Origin: Nocardioides caeni
GTDB lineage: Bacteria > Actinomycetota > Actinomycetes > Propionibacteriales > Nocardioidaceae
Reading direction: 5' to 3'
Assembly (NCBI RefSeq): GCF_004912195.1
Contig: NZ_STGW01000001.1
Coordinates: 561,684-625,683, forward strand
Length of the DNA: 64,000 bases
The notes beneath the pieces are model-generated. The model was given only the letters and a program-made list of their open reading frames with translations, made no database searches and was not told the origin of the DNA. Shown in pieces: positions 18,347 through 27,453 of the stretch (position 1 is its first letter; each line of letters begins with the position of its first letter). Made by a program: the position numbers and the translations under genes.

Positions 18347-18885
18347 AGAGGTACTCCCTCCGTCGAGCCGACGATCCAACCGTGATGACCTCGAACGAGA
18401 TGCACGCGGGACTGGAAGCGGCCGCCTGGCAGCGTGCTCGGGCTGGCGGAGACATCATCGGTGTAGGTAGTCGGCGACGCCTCGGTGGTGACGAGCCATT
18501 GCGTGTGTGATTCGGGCTCCAGGCGGAGGATCAGTTCCTGCCCGCCGGTAATGCTTCCGCCGGCCGTGTAGATCTGCTCGACCTTGGTCGCGAACTCGTG
18601 GCACGCGTCGCAGTCGGGACCTGCAACAGCGAGAAACGCATCGGTCTCGCCCGTCGCTTGCATCTGATTGCCGAGTTCGACCCAGCGCCGGATGAACTGC
18701 CGGGCGGTCTCGTTGGCCGGCGCGGCGTCAGGGTCGCTCGACTCAGCGGCAGTCGGTGCCGTCTCGATCGTCCCCGACGGTGTCCAGGTCGAGGTCGCCT
18801 CGCCCGGTCCGACGTCGTCATCGGTGCAGCCGAGCAGGAGCAGCGTCAAGGCCGTCAACGCGACGGCAAGTCGTGTGGAACGCAT
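18343..18885 (-). CDS. Lipoprotein, DUF6318-like
   Basis: A 180-residue predicted lipoprotein. The signal peptide ends in a lipobox with Cys20 (LTLLLLGCTDDD). A Thr/Pro/Ser/Asp-rich linker follows. The folded part (about 60-180) contains ANETARQFIRRWVELGNQMQ and CDAC, a pattern I associate with the actinobacterial DUF6318 family; that naming is tentative. The ATG at 18885 has a GGGAGG site 5 bases ahead, so the upstream in-frame start is not used. GTGA coupling to the PKD protein suggests they act together at the cell surface. Confidence 0.75.
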   Translation of the reverse strand: MRSTRLAVALTALTLLLLGCTDDDVGPGEATSTWTPSGTIETAPTAAESSDPDAAPANETARQFIRRWVELGNQMQATGETDAFLAVAGPDCDACHEFATKVEQIYTAGGSITGGQELILRLEPESHTQWLVTTEASPTTYTDDVSASPSTLPGGRFQSRVHLVRGHHGWIVGSTEGVPL

Positions 18886-18996
18886 GGGTCCTCCCGAGAA
18901 CATCGCGCCCGGACCGGGGACGCGCGTCGACCGTACTGCGTCGGCGTCGGCGTTGTCACCGACGCCGCGTCCGCCTGTGGACGAATCGACGACAGG

Positions 18997-19197
18997 TCAA
19001 TGCACGCGCAGACCCTCGGCCCCTCGGTGGGCGAGCTCGCCCATCACGTCGGAGGGCGTCGTCGTGGGCGCGTCCGGGGCGGGCCTGACCGCCGGGGTCC
19101 GCAGGTCGAGTGTGGTGGCCTCGGGACCCGCGCATCCGCTCGCGATCAGGACGAGCGGTGCGCAGAGGAGCCCGAGACGGCGTCCGATGGGATTCAT
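18997..19197 (-). CDS. Small putative lipoprotein (66 residues)
   Basis: A short protein with a signal peptide and lipobox (LVLIASGCAG, Cys22), then a Pro/Thr/Ala-rich tail of 44 residues. A GAGGAAGG ribosome site lies 7-8 bases ahead of the ATG, which supports translation. No family was recognised. It precedes the DUF6318-like lipoprotein on the same strand after 111 bases. Confidence is moderate because the gene is short. Confidence 0.5.
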   Translation of the reverse strand: MNPIGRRLGLLCAPLVLIASGCAGPEATTLDLRTPAVRPAPDAPTTTPSDVMGELAHRGAEGLRVH

Positions 19198-19220
19198 CGT
19201 GGTGCCTTCCTCTGGTGGGT

Positions 19221-19242
19221 GGGTCCGAGCGTGCTCGGACCC
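19221..19242. terminator. Inverted repeat, possible terminator
   Basis: GGGTCCGAGC and its exact complement are separated by 2 bases. It lies in the 233-base gap between the small lipoprotein gene and the membrane-protein gene, both on the minus strand. It could end the upstream transcript. I see no gene in the rest of the gap. Confidence 0.4.
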
Positions 19243-19430
19243 GCGGCGGGGCGCAACCGGCTCCGACGCGACCTGTGGACAACGGCGCCGCTGCGCCGGA
19301 GCTGCCCTGGTGACCTCGTACGCCCGGCTCGGCAGAGCTGTTCAGCAGCTGGGCCATCGCGCTCGCACTCGACGTGCCGGTCGGAGAGCTCGTCAGCGGG
19401 TGGGCAGCGACCGCGCTGATGGCGCTGTGC

Positions 19431-19841
19431 TCAGCCGATCAGGCAGGCCACGAGCAGCGCGACGGTGGTGATGCCCGCGCCGGCGGCGTGGGCGGCGCCG
19501 ACGCGCCTCTTGGGGTTGGTGAGCCCCTTCGCCGCCGACACCCATCCCTTCAGCCAGGCGCCGGAGGTGGCCTGGTCGAGGCGCCAGCGACCCGCGAGGA
19601 CCAGGTCGCCGATGCCGTTGCCCACGAGGAGTACGCCGAGCGCGGCCCAGCCCCAGCCGACCTCGTCGGTCACGAGTCGGACGACCCACAGGATGGTCGC
19701 GATGTCGGAGACGGCGATGTGTGCGGCCACGAGGGAGGTGGGGAAGCGGGCCGAGGGACGCAGCGCCTTGCGCCACCGGAGCAGTGCCAGGACGCCGAGC
19801 GCCGACTGCAGCAGGAGGAGCACCAGCACCACGACGTCCAT
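19431..19841 (-). CDS. Hypothetical four-helix membrane protein
   Basis: A 136-residue protein with hydrophobic segments near residues 1-20 (VVVLVLLLLQSALGVLALLR), 34-58 (SLVAAHIAVSDIATILWVVRL), 63-85 and 115-135. No motif or family was recognised. The start is the ATG at 19841; an adjacent in-frame GTG at 19844 is possible. It is divergent from the ABC exporter operon across about 105 bases. Confidence 0.65.
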   Translation of the reverse strand: MDVVVLVLLLLQSALGVLALLRWRKALRPSARFPTSLVAAHIAVSDIATILWVVRLVTDEVGWGWAALGVLLVGNGIGDLVLAGRWRLDQATSGAWLKGWVSAAKGLTNPKRRVGAAHAAGAGITTVALLVACLIG

Positions 19842-19911
19842 CACGTCAGCATGGCAGCGCCCGGGCCCGTCGTACAGGCTCGCATCCGGGGGAGGTGTCC
19901 CCGGCCCGGAA

Positions 19912-19917
19912 TAGGCT
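19912..19917 (+). promoter_or_regulatory. Possible -10 box of the ABC exporter operon
   Basis: TAGGCT lies 32 bases before the GTG of the first ABC subunit, so this mRNA would carry a short leader. No clear -35 box. Confidence 0.4.
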
Positions 19918-19949
19918 CCGCCGGGCCCGGGTTGGGCTGAGGTTCACGA

Positions 19950-21788
19950 GTGACGAGCGGTGAGAGCAGGGTGCGGGTGGCGACGGCAGGCAGCACGACC
20001 GGGAGCACGGGCACGACGTCCGCCGGGTTCGGTGTCCTCTGGGTCGCCATCAAGCGCGAGCCCTGGATCTTCACGCTGTCCACGATCGGCAGCGTGCTCT
20101 TCGGCGCCCTGACCGTCGCGGATGCGTGGGTGCTCGGCTGGTCCACCGACCACGTGGTCCTTCCCGCCTTCCGTGACGGCGAGATCGGCGCCGGCCTGCT
20201 CTGGGCGGTGCTCGGGCTCTTCGTCGGGGTCGCGATCCTGCGAGCGGTCGGCATCGTCGCCCGGCGGCTCGGCGCCGGGATCATGCAATACCGCATGCAG
20301 GCCCACAGTCGCCGAGCGGTGACCCGGCAGTACCTGCGCCTGCCCATGGCGTGGCACCAGAAGCACCCGACGGGCGAGCTGCTGTCCAACGCCAATGCCG
20401 ACGTCGAGGCCGCCTGGGGGCCAATCGCGCCCCTGCCGATGGCGGTGGGGACGATCGCGATGATGGTGATCGCCGTCGGGCAGATGCTCGTCACCGACCT
20501 CGCACTGGCGACTGTCGGACTCCTCGTCTTCCCGCTCGTCATCGGCACCAATGTCATCTACCAACGCCTCGCTCAGGGCTGGGCGACCCGCGCGCAACAG
20601 CTGCGGGCCGAGCTGAGCGAGATCGCTCACGAGTCGTTCGACGGCGCGCTCGTCGTGAAGACCCTCGGACGTGAGCCGGAGGAGACCGCCCGCTTCCAGG
20701 CGAAGGCCCATGAGCTCCGCGAGGCCAACATCCGCGTCGGACGGATCCGGGCGGCGTTCGACCCGGTCCTCGCGGCCCTGCCGAACCTCGCCGTGCTGGT
20801 GGTGCTCGTCCTCGGCGTCCACCGCGTCGTCTCCGGCTCCACGGCCGCCGGTGACGTCGTGACCGTCGCCTACCTGCTCACCGTGGTCTCCTTCCCGATC
20901 CGCTCCATCGGCTGGCTGCTCGGCGACTTCCCGCGCAGCGTCGTGGGCCATCGGCGGGTGGCCTCGGTCCTCGCCGCCTCCGGCGCCATGACGTACGGCG
21001 ACCGGCCCGCACCCGGAGCGAGCGGCGGCGCCCGCCTCGAGGTCGACCACGCGGCGTTCGGCTACCAGGCCGATCGCCCCCTCCTGCGGGACCTCACCTT
21101 CGACGTCGCGCCGGGCTCCCGGGTCGCGATCGTCGGAGCGACCGCGTCCGGCAAGAGCACGCTCACCACACTGCTGGCCCGTCTGGTCGACCTCGACGAC
21201 GGCACGATCCGCGTCGACGGGATCGACGTCCGCGACCTCGAGCGCGGTGCCCTCGCCGACGTGCTCGCGCTGGTCCCGCAGAGCGCCTTCCTCTTCGACG
21301 ACACCGTCCGCGGCAACGTCACCCTCGGCGCCGACCTGCCCGACGACGATGTCTGGGCCGCGCTGCGGGTCGCCCAGGGCGAGGACTTCGTCAGGGCCCT
21401 CGGCGACGGACTCGACACCCGACTGGGAGAGCGCGGCACGTCGCTCTCCGGGGGCCAGCGGCAGCGGATCGCGCTCGCCCGCGCCCTGGCCCGCCGACCT
21501 CGACTGCTCGTCCTCGACGACGCCACCTCGGCGGTCGACCCCGACGTGGAGGCCCGCATCCTCGCCGGCCTCGGCCACGGCGACACCACGTTGGTCGTGG
21601 TCGCCTACCGCAAGGCGACGATCGCCCTCGCCGACGAGGTCCTCTTCCTCGTCGACGGCCGCATCGCCGACCGCGGTCCGCACGACGACCTCGTGGCCCG
21701 CAACGACGACTACGCGCGCCTGGTCAACGCCTACGAGACCGAGAGCGAGACCGACGCCGAGACCGCGCCGGTGGAGGTGATCCGGTGA
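19950..21788 (+). CDS. ABC exporter half-transporter, degenerate-site subunit
   Basis: A 612-residue type IV (exporter) ABC protein: a six-helix membrane domain (about 25-340) fused to an ATPase domain (about 365-595). Walker A is GATASGKST (about 394-402) and the signature is LSGGQ. The catalytic glutamate after Walker B is replaced by Asp524 (LVLDDATSAVD), and the switch histidine is replaced by Tyr553 (VVAYRKAT). These losses mark it as the degenerate half of a heterodimer with the next gene. Substrate is unknown; relatives export drugs, lipids or peptides. The GTG start follows a TAGGCT promoter; GTGA coupling to the partner. Confidence 0.92.
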   Translation: MTSGESRVRVATAGSTTGSTGTTSAGFGVLWVAIKREPWIFTLSTIGSVLFGALTVADAWVLGWSTDHVVLPAFRDGEIGAGLLWAVLGLFVGVAILRAVGIVARRLGAGIMQYRMQAHSRRAVTRQYLRLPMAWHQKHPTGELLSNANADVEAAWGPIAPLPMAVGTIAMMVIAVGQMLVTDLALATVGLLVFPLVIGTNVIYQRLAQGWATRAQQLRAELSEIAHESFDGALVVKTLGREPEETARFQAKAHELREANIRVGRIRAAFDPVLAALPNLAVLVVLVLGVHRVVSGSTAAGDVVTVAYLLTVVSFPIRSIGWLLGDFPRSVVGHRRVASVLAASGAMTYGDRPAPGASGGARLEVDHAAFGYQADRPLLRDLTFDVAPGSRVAIVGATASGKSTLTTLLARLVDLDDGTIRVDGIDVRDLERGALADVLALVPQSAFLFDDTVRGNVTLGADLPDDDVWAALRVAQGEDFVRALGDGLDTRLGERGTSLSGGQRQRIALARALARRPRLLVLDDATSAVDPDVEARILAGLGHGDTTLVVVAYRKATIALADEVLFLVDGRIADRGPHDDLVARNDDYARLVNAYETESETDAETAPVEVIR

Positions 21789-23593
21789 GCACCACACTGC
21801 GCACGGGCGAGGAGCTCGGTGCGATGGAGACGATCCGCCGCGGGATCCGGCACTCGCCGGAGCTGCGCGACGGACTCGGCTGGACCCTGTTCCTCGCCGT
21901 CCTGGCATCCGTCGGTCAGGTGGTCGTGCCGATCGCCGTCCAGCAGACGATCGACCACGGGCTGCGCGGTGAGGGCGGACCCGACGTCGGCTACACGACC
22001 TGGCTGGCGGTGCTCGCGGGCCTCGCGATCGCGGTGACCAGCTGGGCGTCGTACGCCATGACCGCGCGGCTCTTCTCGGCCGCCGAGCACGGGTTGGCGA
22101 CGCTGCGGGTCAAGGCGTTCCGCCACGTCCACGACCTGCCGCTGCTGACCCAGAACACCGAGCGCCGCGGGTCCCTGGTCTCCCGCGTGACCAGCGACGT
22201 CGACCAGGTCAGCCAGTTCCTCGTCTTCGGCGGCCTGCTGTTCATCGTCAGCATCGGGCAGATCCTGATCGCCACCGTCGTGATGGTCTTCTACAGCTGG
22301 CAGCTCGCCCTGGTGGTGTGGCTCTGCTTCGCGCCGCTCTTCCTCAGCCTGCGCTACTTCCAGCGCAAGCTCTCCGCCGCCTACGGGACCGTACGACGCC
22401 AGGTCGGCGTGCTGCTCTCGGCGGTGTCGGAGCCGGTGGTCGGCGCGGCGGTCGTGAAGGCCTACGCGATCGAGGACCGGACGCAGGAGCGCATCGACGC
22501 CGCCATCGACGTCCACAAGGCGGCCAGCACGAGGGCGCAGGGGTTCACGGCGTTCTCGTTCAGCCTCGGCGGGATCTCGGCCGGCTTCGCCAACGCCGGG
22601 GTCCTGATCGTCGGCATCTGGCTCGGCCAGGGTCATCTGCTGGGGGACTGGGGCGAGACCATCACCGCGGGCGAGGTGCTGGCCTTCGCGTTCCTGGTGA
22701 CCCTTTTCGTCGGACCGGTCCAGATGGGCACCCAGATCCTCACCGACGCCCAGAACGCGATCGCCGGCTGGCGCCGCGTGATCGGCATCCTGGACACCCC
22801 GGCCGACCTGGTCGATCCCGGCCCCGACGGCGAGGTCCTGCCGAAGGGCGCGATCGACGTCCGCTTCGACGACGTCTCGTTCGCCTACCCGGGCGGCGTC
22901 GAGGTCCTCAGCGACATCGAGCTGGTGGTCCCGGCGGGCCAGCGGGTCGCGGTCGTGGGGGAGACCGGCTCCGGCAAGTCCACGATCGCCAAGCTGCTCA
23001 CCCGACTGATGGACCCCAGCCGGGGTCGCGTCCTGCTCGACGGCATCGACCTGCGCGAGGTCGCTGAGACCGCGCTGCGCCGCAGCGTCGTGCTCGTCCC
23101 GCAGGAGGGCTTCCTCTTCGACGACACCCTCGCCGCCAACGTGCGCTACGGCCGCCTCGGCGCGACCGTGGAGGAGATCCGCGAGGCGGCCGATGCGCTG
23201 GGCCTCGGCGACTGGTTGGCCGGGCTGCCCGACGGCACCGGGACGCAGGTCGGCCAGCGCGGCGAGTCGCTGTCGGCCGGGGAGCGGCAGCTGGTCGCGC
23301 TCCTGCGGGCACAGCTCGCCGATCCCGACCTGCTGGTCCTCGACGAGGCGACGAGCGCCGTCGACCCTCAGCTCGAGACCAGCATCGGCCGCGCCCTGGA
23401 GCGCCTGATGAGTGGACGCACCTCCGTCACGATCGCCCATCGCCTCTCCACCGCCGAGGCCGCCGACGTCGTCGTGGTCGTCGATCGGGGGCGGATCGTG
23501 CAGCACGGACCGCATGCCGAGCTGGTCCGGCAGGCCGGATCGGCCTATGCCCGGTTGCACACCAGCTGGGTCGCCCAGCACGCCCCTCGGTGA
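21785..23593 (+). CDS. ABC exporter half-transporter, catalytic subunit
   Basis: A 602-residue membrane-ATPase fusion that partners the preceding protein. The membrane domain covers about 30-330 and the ATPase about 355-590. Walker A is GETGSGKST. Glu521 (LVLDEATSAVD) and His552 (IAHRLST) are intact. Its signature is altered to LSAGE (496-500). In a head-to-tail dimer the intact Walker A, Glu521 and His552 would pair with the partner's LSGGQ to make one working site, while LSAGE would face the partner's defective site. This matches the TM287/288 and BmrCD type of heterodimer. Confidence 0.92.
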   Translation: MSTTLRTGEELGAMETIRRGIRHSPELRDGLGWTLFLAVLASVGQVVVPIAVQQTIDHGLRGEGGPDVGYTTWLAVLAGLAIAVTSWASYAMTARLFSAAEHGLATLRVKAFRHVHDLPLLTQNTERRGSLVSRVTSDVDQVSQFLVFGGLLFIVSIGQILIATVVMVFYSWQLALVVWLCFAPLFLSLRYFQRKLSAAYGTVRRQVGVLLSAVSEPVVGAAVVKAYAIEDRTQERIDAAIDVHKAASTRAQGFTAFSFSLGGISAGFANAGVLIVGIWLGQGHLLGDWGETITAGEVLAFAFLVTLFVGPVQMGTQILTDAQNAIAGWRRVIGILDTPADLVDPGPDGEVLPKGAIDVRFDDVSFAYPGGVEVLSDIELVVPAGQRVAVVGETGSGKSTIAKLLTRLMDPSRGRVLLDGIDLREVAETALRRSVVLVPQEGFLFDDTLAANVRYGRLGATVEEIREAADALGLGDWLAGLPDGTGTQVGQRGESLSAGERQLVALLRAQLADPDLLVLDEATSAVDPQLETSIGRALERLMSGRTSVTIAHRLSTAEAADVVVVVDRGRIVQHGPHAELVRQAGSAYARLHTSWVAQHAPR

Positions 23594-23611
23594 CGGCGTG
23601 ACGGACGACGG

Positions 23612-23617
23612 GATAAT
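23612..23617 (+). promoter_or_regulatory. -10 box of a predicted leaderless hisI transcript
   Basis: GATAAT is followed by 6 bases and the hisI GTG. It would give hisI, and the trp-linked genes behind it, a promoter independent of the ABC exporter genes. Confidence 0.5.
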
Positions 23618-23623
23618 GGTCGG

Positions 23624-23968
23624 GTGAGTGTCTCCCTCGATCCCGCCATCGCCGACCGCCTGCGGCGCACGGACGACGGCCTGGTGCCCGCGATCGTCCA
23701 GCAGCACGACACCGGCGAGGTGCTGATGCTGGCGTGGATGGACGACGAGGCGCTGCACCGCACGCTGACCACCGGCCGGGCGACGTACTGGAGCCGCAGC
23801 CGACAGGAGTACTGGGTCAAGGGAGAGACCTCCGGCAACCCCCAGCACGTCCACGAGGTGCGCCTCGACTGCGACGGCGACACCCTCCTCGTCCGTGTCG
23901 ACCAGGTCGGCGTCGCCTGCCACACCGGCGCCCGCACCTGCTTCGACGAAGGCCTGCTCAGTGACTGA
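23624..23968 (+). CDS. hisI: Phosphoribosyl-AMP cyclohydrolase
   Basis: HisI (114 residues) opens the adenine ring of PR-AMP in the third step of histidine synthesis. Visible motifs are [38 protein letters not shown], the metal-site block [23 protein letters not shown], and a third cysteine in RTCF. It is the monofunctional form, without the HisE domain. The GTG lies 6 bases behind GATAAT. It is separated from hisF by the accessory block and overlaps the next gene by 8 bases. Confidence 0.97.
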   Translation: MSVSLDPAIADRLRRTDDGLVPAIVQQHDTGEVLMLAWMDDEALHRTLTTGRATYWSRSRQEYWVKGETSGNPQHVHEVRLDCDGDTLLVRVDQVGVACHTGARTCFDEGLLSD

Positions 23969-24602
23969 ACCCGAGCCGACGCCCGAGCCGACCCCCGACG
24001 GGTCACGCCGTCTCTTCGGACCGGTCGTGCTGCTCGGCCTGGCCGGCGCCGGCGCGGTGGCCGTCGGCGGCCACCGCGCGATGCTCGAGGTGCCCGGCAG
24101 CTTCCTCCAGTCCGCCGGCCTGCTCAGCTATGAGGGCAACGAGAACGCCCAGGTGCAGTTCCCGCTCGCCGGGGCCCTCGGTCTCGTCGGTCTTGCGGCG
24201 TGGGGTGCGTTGCTCGTCAGTCGCGGGATCGTCCGGCGGATCGTCGCCGCCCTGGCGGCCCTGGCCGGCGCCGGAGCGACGGCGGTCGTGGTCGTCGGTG
24301 GCTTCGTCCAGGACGACGACGCGGCAGCCGACCTCGCCACCCGTCTCGGTCTCGGCGCCGTGACCATCGAGGTCGACCGCACGCCGTGGGTGTGGGTGGC
24401 GCTGGCCGGTGGCTTGGTGACGCTCGCCGCCGGTGTCCTTGCCGTCCGTCATGTCGGGCGCTGGCCCGAGATGGGCAGCCGCTACGACGCCCCGACGGGT
24501 GGCGGCGCCACCGCTCCCGTCGCTGACGGCGCCGACGGCGAGCAGTCCAACCTGGACCTGTGGAAGGCGATGGACGAGGGCGCCGACCCGACCGACGACT
24601 GA
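23961..24602 (+). CDS. Trp biosynthesis-associated membrane protein (Trp_oprn_chp family)
   Basis: A 213-residue actinobacterial membrane protein of the family found in trp gene clusters (TIGR02234/Trp_oprn_chp). Four hydrophobic segments lie near 22-40, 68-90, 95-118 and 140-163. The C-terminal tail ends with the family-like [15 protein letters not shown]. Role unknown. It usually follows trpE, but here it overlaps hisI directly by 8 bases (GTG at 23961), so trpE has moved or is absent from this place. Confidence 0.8.
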   Translation: MTEPEPTPEPTPDGSRRLFGPVVLLGLAGAGAVAVGGHRAMLEVPGSFLQSAGLLSYEGNENAQVQFPLAGALGLVGLAAWGALLVSRGIVRRIVAALAALAGAGATAVVVVGGFVQDDDAAADLATRLGLGAVTIEVDRTPWVWVALAGGLVTLAAGVLAVRHVGRWPEMGSRYDAPTGGGATAPVADGADGEQSNLDLWKAMDEGADPTDD

Positions 24603-24607
24603 CCCCC

Positions 24608-24613
24608 TAGAAT
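24608..24613 (+). promoter_or_regulatory. -10 box upstream of the HGxxPAAW protein
   Basis: TAGAAT lies 37 bases ahead of the ATG, which has its own GAGGAG site, so this transcript has a normal leader. It may drive the genes toward trpC. Confidence 0.45.
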
Positions 24614-24650
24614 CGACCCGCACGAACCACCGAGCGAGGAGCACTTCCAC

Positions 24651-24851
24651 ATGGCCGACAACCACGGCAACACCCCGGCAGCCTGGACGGGTGTCATCGT
24701 CTCCCTGGTCGGCTTCTGCATCGCGGCGTTCGGCATGTCCGTCGACCCGCTCAACTGGCCGGCCTTCTGGATCGGCACCGTCGTCGCCGTCGGCGGTGGC
24801 GTCGTCTTCCTCGTCATGGCCAAGCTCGGCATGCACGAGTCGGCCCACTGA
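24651..24851 (+). CDS. HGxxPAAW-family small membrane protein
   Basis: A 66-residue protein of the actinobacterial HGxxPAAW family, named for its N-terminal motif, here HGNTPAAWTG. Two hydrophobic helices follow (about 15-32 and 40-60). It is regularly found beside trp genes; its function is unknown. A GAGGAG site precedes the ATG. Confidence 0.85.
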   Translation: MADNHGNTPAAWTGVIVSLVGFCIAAFGMSVDPLNWPAFWIGTVVAVGGGVVFLVMAKLGMHESAH

Positions 24852-24885
24852 GCCGACCGCGGCACCACGCCTCGCCCAGGTCAGG

Positions 24886-25323
24886 ATGACTGTCCCCGCG
24901 CCGACCTCCCCGCCCAGCGGCCAGACGCGTTGGCTGCGGATGGTGCCACCGACGCTCGTCGCCGGTGGACTCGCGGTGGCGACCGCCGCGCTGCACCTGC
25001 GCGACCCGCACGACCAGGGCAGCTGGGGGATGTGTCCCACGGCCGCGATGGGCTTCTGGTGCCCGGGCTGCGGGGGGTTGCGGGCGGTCAACGACCTCAG
25101 CAACGCGCGCCTGTTCGACGCCGCGTCGAGCAACCTGCTCTTCGTGCTGTCGGTGCCCGTCCTGGCGTGGGTCTTCCTGCGCTGGACCCAAGGACGCTGG
25201 ACCGGTCGGACCTGGAGCGCCTCGGACCGTGCGCTCTCCCTCTCGGCAGGCGTCCTGATCGCCGCCATGGCGGTGTTCACCATCCTGCGCAACACCTCTG
25301 CGGGCGCCTGGCTCGCGCCCTGA
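24886..25323 (+). CDS. DUF2752 membrane protein
   Basis: A 145-residue membrane protein with the DUF2752 hallmark [15 protein letters not shown] after a preceding MCPT, and three hydrophobic segments (about 20-40, 75-98 and 112-130). Function unknown. It sits between the HGxxPAAW gene and trpC, a common arrangement in high-GC actinobacteria. The ATG at 24886 is chosen because the upstream frame runs through the HGxxPAAW gene. Confidence 0.8.
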   Translation: MTVPAPTSPPSGQTRWLRMVPPTLVAGGLAVATAALHLRDPHDQGSWGMCPTAAMGFWCPGCGGLRAVNDLSNARLFDAASSNLLFVLSVPVLAWVFLRWTQGRWTGRTWSASDRALSLSAGVLIAAMAVFTILRNTSAGAWLAP

Positions 25324-25399
25324 GCCGGCCGGTGCAGGCGTGGGGCGGCGTGCCACACTCGACACCAGCCTCAACCACGAACTCATGAACGGAGTCGCC

Positions 25400-26218
25400 A
25401 TGTCGGCCCCCCAGGCTCCGCAGGCGGAAACATCAACGGTGCTCGAGGGCATCGTCGCCGGCGTCCTCGAGGACCTCGCCGCCCGCCAGGCGGTCACGAC
25501 CGAGCTGGACCTGCGGGCCGCGCTCGACGACGTGGCCGCTCCGCTCGACCCGATGCCGGGCTTCCGCGCCGCCGCGTCGAGCGTGATCGCGGAGGTCAAG
25601 CGCAAGAGCCCCAGCAAGGGCGAGCTCGCCGACATCCCGGACCCGGCTGCGCTCGCGGCCCAGTACGCCGCCGGCGGTGCCGGCGCCATCAGCGTCCTGA
25701 CCGAGCGCCGGCGCTTCAACGGCAGCCTCGAGGACCTGCGCGCGGTGCGGTCCGCGGTCGACGTACCGCTGCTCCGCAAGGACTTCATCGTCACCGAGTA
25801 CCAGTTGCTCGAGGCACGGGCGGCCGGGGCGGACCTGGCGCTGCTGATCGTCGCCTCGCTGCCGGGGGACCAGCTGGCGCGGCTGCACGACTTCGCCCGC
25901 GAGCTCGGTCTCACCGTCCTCGTGGAGGTGCACGACGAGGAGGAGACCGAGCGTGCCGTCGAGGTCGGCGCCGAGCTGATCGGCGTCAACGCTCGCAACC
26001 TCAAGACCCTCGAGGTCCACCCCGACACCTTCGGCCGCCTGGCCCCGCTGGTCCCCGCGGATCGCGTGCTGGTGGCCGAGTCGGGGATCGGCGGACCGGC
26101 GGACGTCCAGCGCTACGTCGACGAGGGCGCCCGCGTCGTGCTCGTCGGCGAGGCCCTGGTCAAGGACGGCGCGCCCCGCGACGCGGTGGCGGCCATGACA
26201 GGACTGGTGAAGGGCTGA
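25400..26218 (+). CDS. trpC: Indole-3-glycerol phosphate synthase
   Basis: TrpC (272 residues) closes the indole ring from CdRP in tryptophan synthesis. TIM-barrel motifs are [69 protein letters not shown] and VAESGIGG. The ATG at 25400 has GGAG 5 bases ahead; an in-frame ATG at 25385 is a less likely start. It begins the trpC-trpB-trpA set; TrpF is probably supplied by PriA. Confidence 0.97.
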   Translation: MSAPQAPQAETSTVLEGIVAGVLEDLAARQAVTTELDLRAALDDVAAPLDPMPGFRAAASSVIAEVKRKSPSKGELADIPDPAALAAQYAAGGAGAISVLTERRRFNGSLEDLRAVRSAVDVPLLRKDFIVTEYQLLEARAAGADLALLIVASLPGDQLARLHDFARELGLTVLVEVHDEEETERAVEVGAELIGVNARNLKTLEVHPDTFGRLAPLVPADRVLVAESGIGGPADVQRYVDEGARVVLVGEALVKDGAPRDAVAAMTGLVKG

Positions 26219-27453
26219 TGGGCACTCCCGAGAGTGGATACGACGCCGACGCCTTCGGGTGGTTCGGCGGTGCGGGTGCCTTCGGTGGCCGGTTCATGCC
26301 GGAAGCGCTGATGGCGGCCCTCGAGGAGCTGGACATCGCCTGGCAGAAGGCGATGGTGGATCCGACCTTCATCGCCGAGTTCGAGCGGATGCTGCAGGAC
26401 TACGCCGGCGTCCCCTCGATGCTCTACGACGCCCAGCGGCTCTCCGAGCGCGCCGGCGCGCGGATCCTCCTCAAGCGTGAGGACCTCAACCACACCGGCG
26501 CCCACAAGATCCGCAACGTGCTGGGCCAGGCCCTGCTGACCAAGCGCATGGGCAAGACCCGCGTCATCGCCGAGACCGGAGCCGGACAGCACGGTGTCGC
26601 CTCGGCCACCGCTGCGGCCTACCTCGGTCTCGACTGCACGGTCTACATGGGCGAGGTCGACACGGAGCGCCAGGCGCTCAACGTGGCCCGGATGCAGCTG
26701 CTCGGCGCGGAGGTCATCCCCGTCACAAGCGGCTCGCGGACGCTCAAGGACGCGATCAACGAGGCGCTGCGTGACTGGGTCGCCAGCGTCGACCACACCG
26801 CCTACCTCTTCGGTACGGCGGCCGGCCCGCACCCCTTCCCCAGCCTCGTCCTCTCCTTCGTCCGCGGCATCGGCGACGAGGCGCGCCAGCAGTGCCTGGA
26901 GCTGACCGGCGCACTGCCCGACGCCATCGCGGCCTGCGTCGGCGGTGGCTCCAACGCGATCGGCCTGTTCGCCGGCTTCCTCGACGATCCGGAGGTTGAC
27001 GTCTACGGCTTCGAGGCGGGGGGTGACGGCGTCGAGAGCGGTCGGCACGCGGCGACGATCTTCGCCGGCACGGTCGGCGTCCTCCACGGCGCGCGCACCT
27101 ACGTCCTGCAGGACGAGGACGGCCAGACCGTCGAGTCGCACTCGATCTCCGCGGGCCTGGACTACCCGGGCGTCGGTCCCCAGCACGCGGCGCTCGCCGC
27201 CGGCGGCCGCGCGACCTACCTGCCGGTGACCGACGCCGAGGCCATGGACGCGATGGCCCTGCTCGCCCGCACCGAGGGAATCATCCCGGCCATCGAGTCG
27301 GCCCACGCCGTCGCGGGTGCGCTCAAGGTCGCCGAGGAGCGGCCCGGGCAGACCATCCTGGTCAACCTGTCGGGTCGCGGCGACAAGGACATGGGCACGG
27401 CGCTGGACTACTTCGGCCTCGGCACGGACGGCAGCACAGGGGAGTCGGAGTGA
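26218..27453 (+). CDS. trpB: Tryptophan synthase beta chain
   Basis: TrpB (411 residues) condenses indole with serine using PLP bound at Lys97 ([16 protein letters not shown]). Other motifs are [29 protein letters not shown] and [10 protein letters not shown] near the C terminus. It is the major TrpB1 type that pairs with TrpA. The ATG overlaps the trpC stop as TGATG. The stop overlaps the trpA GTG. Confidence 0.98.
   Translation: MGTPESGYDADAFGWFGGAGAFGGRFMPEALMAALEELDIAWQKAMVDPTFIAEFERMLQDYAGVPSMLYDAQRLSERAGARILLKREDLNHTGAHKIRNVLGQALLTKRMGKTRVIAETGAGQHGVASATAAAYLGLDCTVYMGEVDTERQALNVARMQLLGAEVIPVTSGSRTLKDAINEALRDWVASVDHTAYLFGTAAGPHPFPSLVLSFVRGIGDEARQQCLELTGALPDAIAACVGGGSNAIGLFAGFLDDPEVDVYGFEAGGDGVESGRHAATIFAGTVGVLHGARTYVLQDEDGQTVESHSISAGLDYPGVGPQHAALAAGGRATYLPVTDAEAMDAMALLARTEGIIPAIESAHAVAGALKVAEERPGQTILVNLSGRGDKDMGTALDYFGLGTDGSTGESE

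Noticed and set aside
19243..19430. A possible gene remnant (a frame encoding LFSSWAIALALDVP and onward)
   Set aside because: It is short, has no start with a ribosome site and matches no family I recognise; composition alone is not enough.
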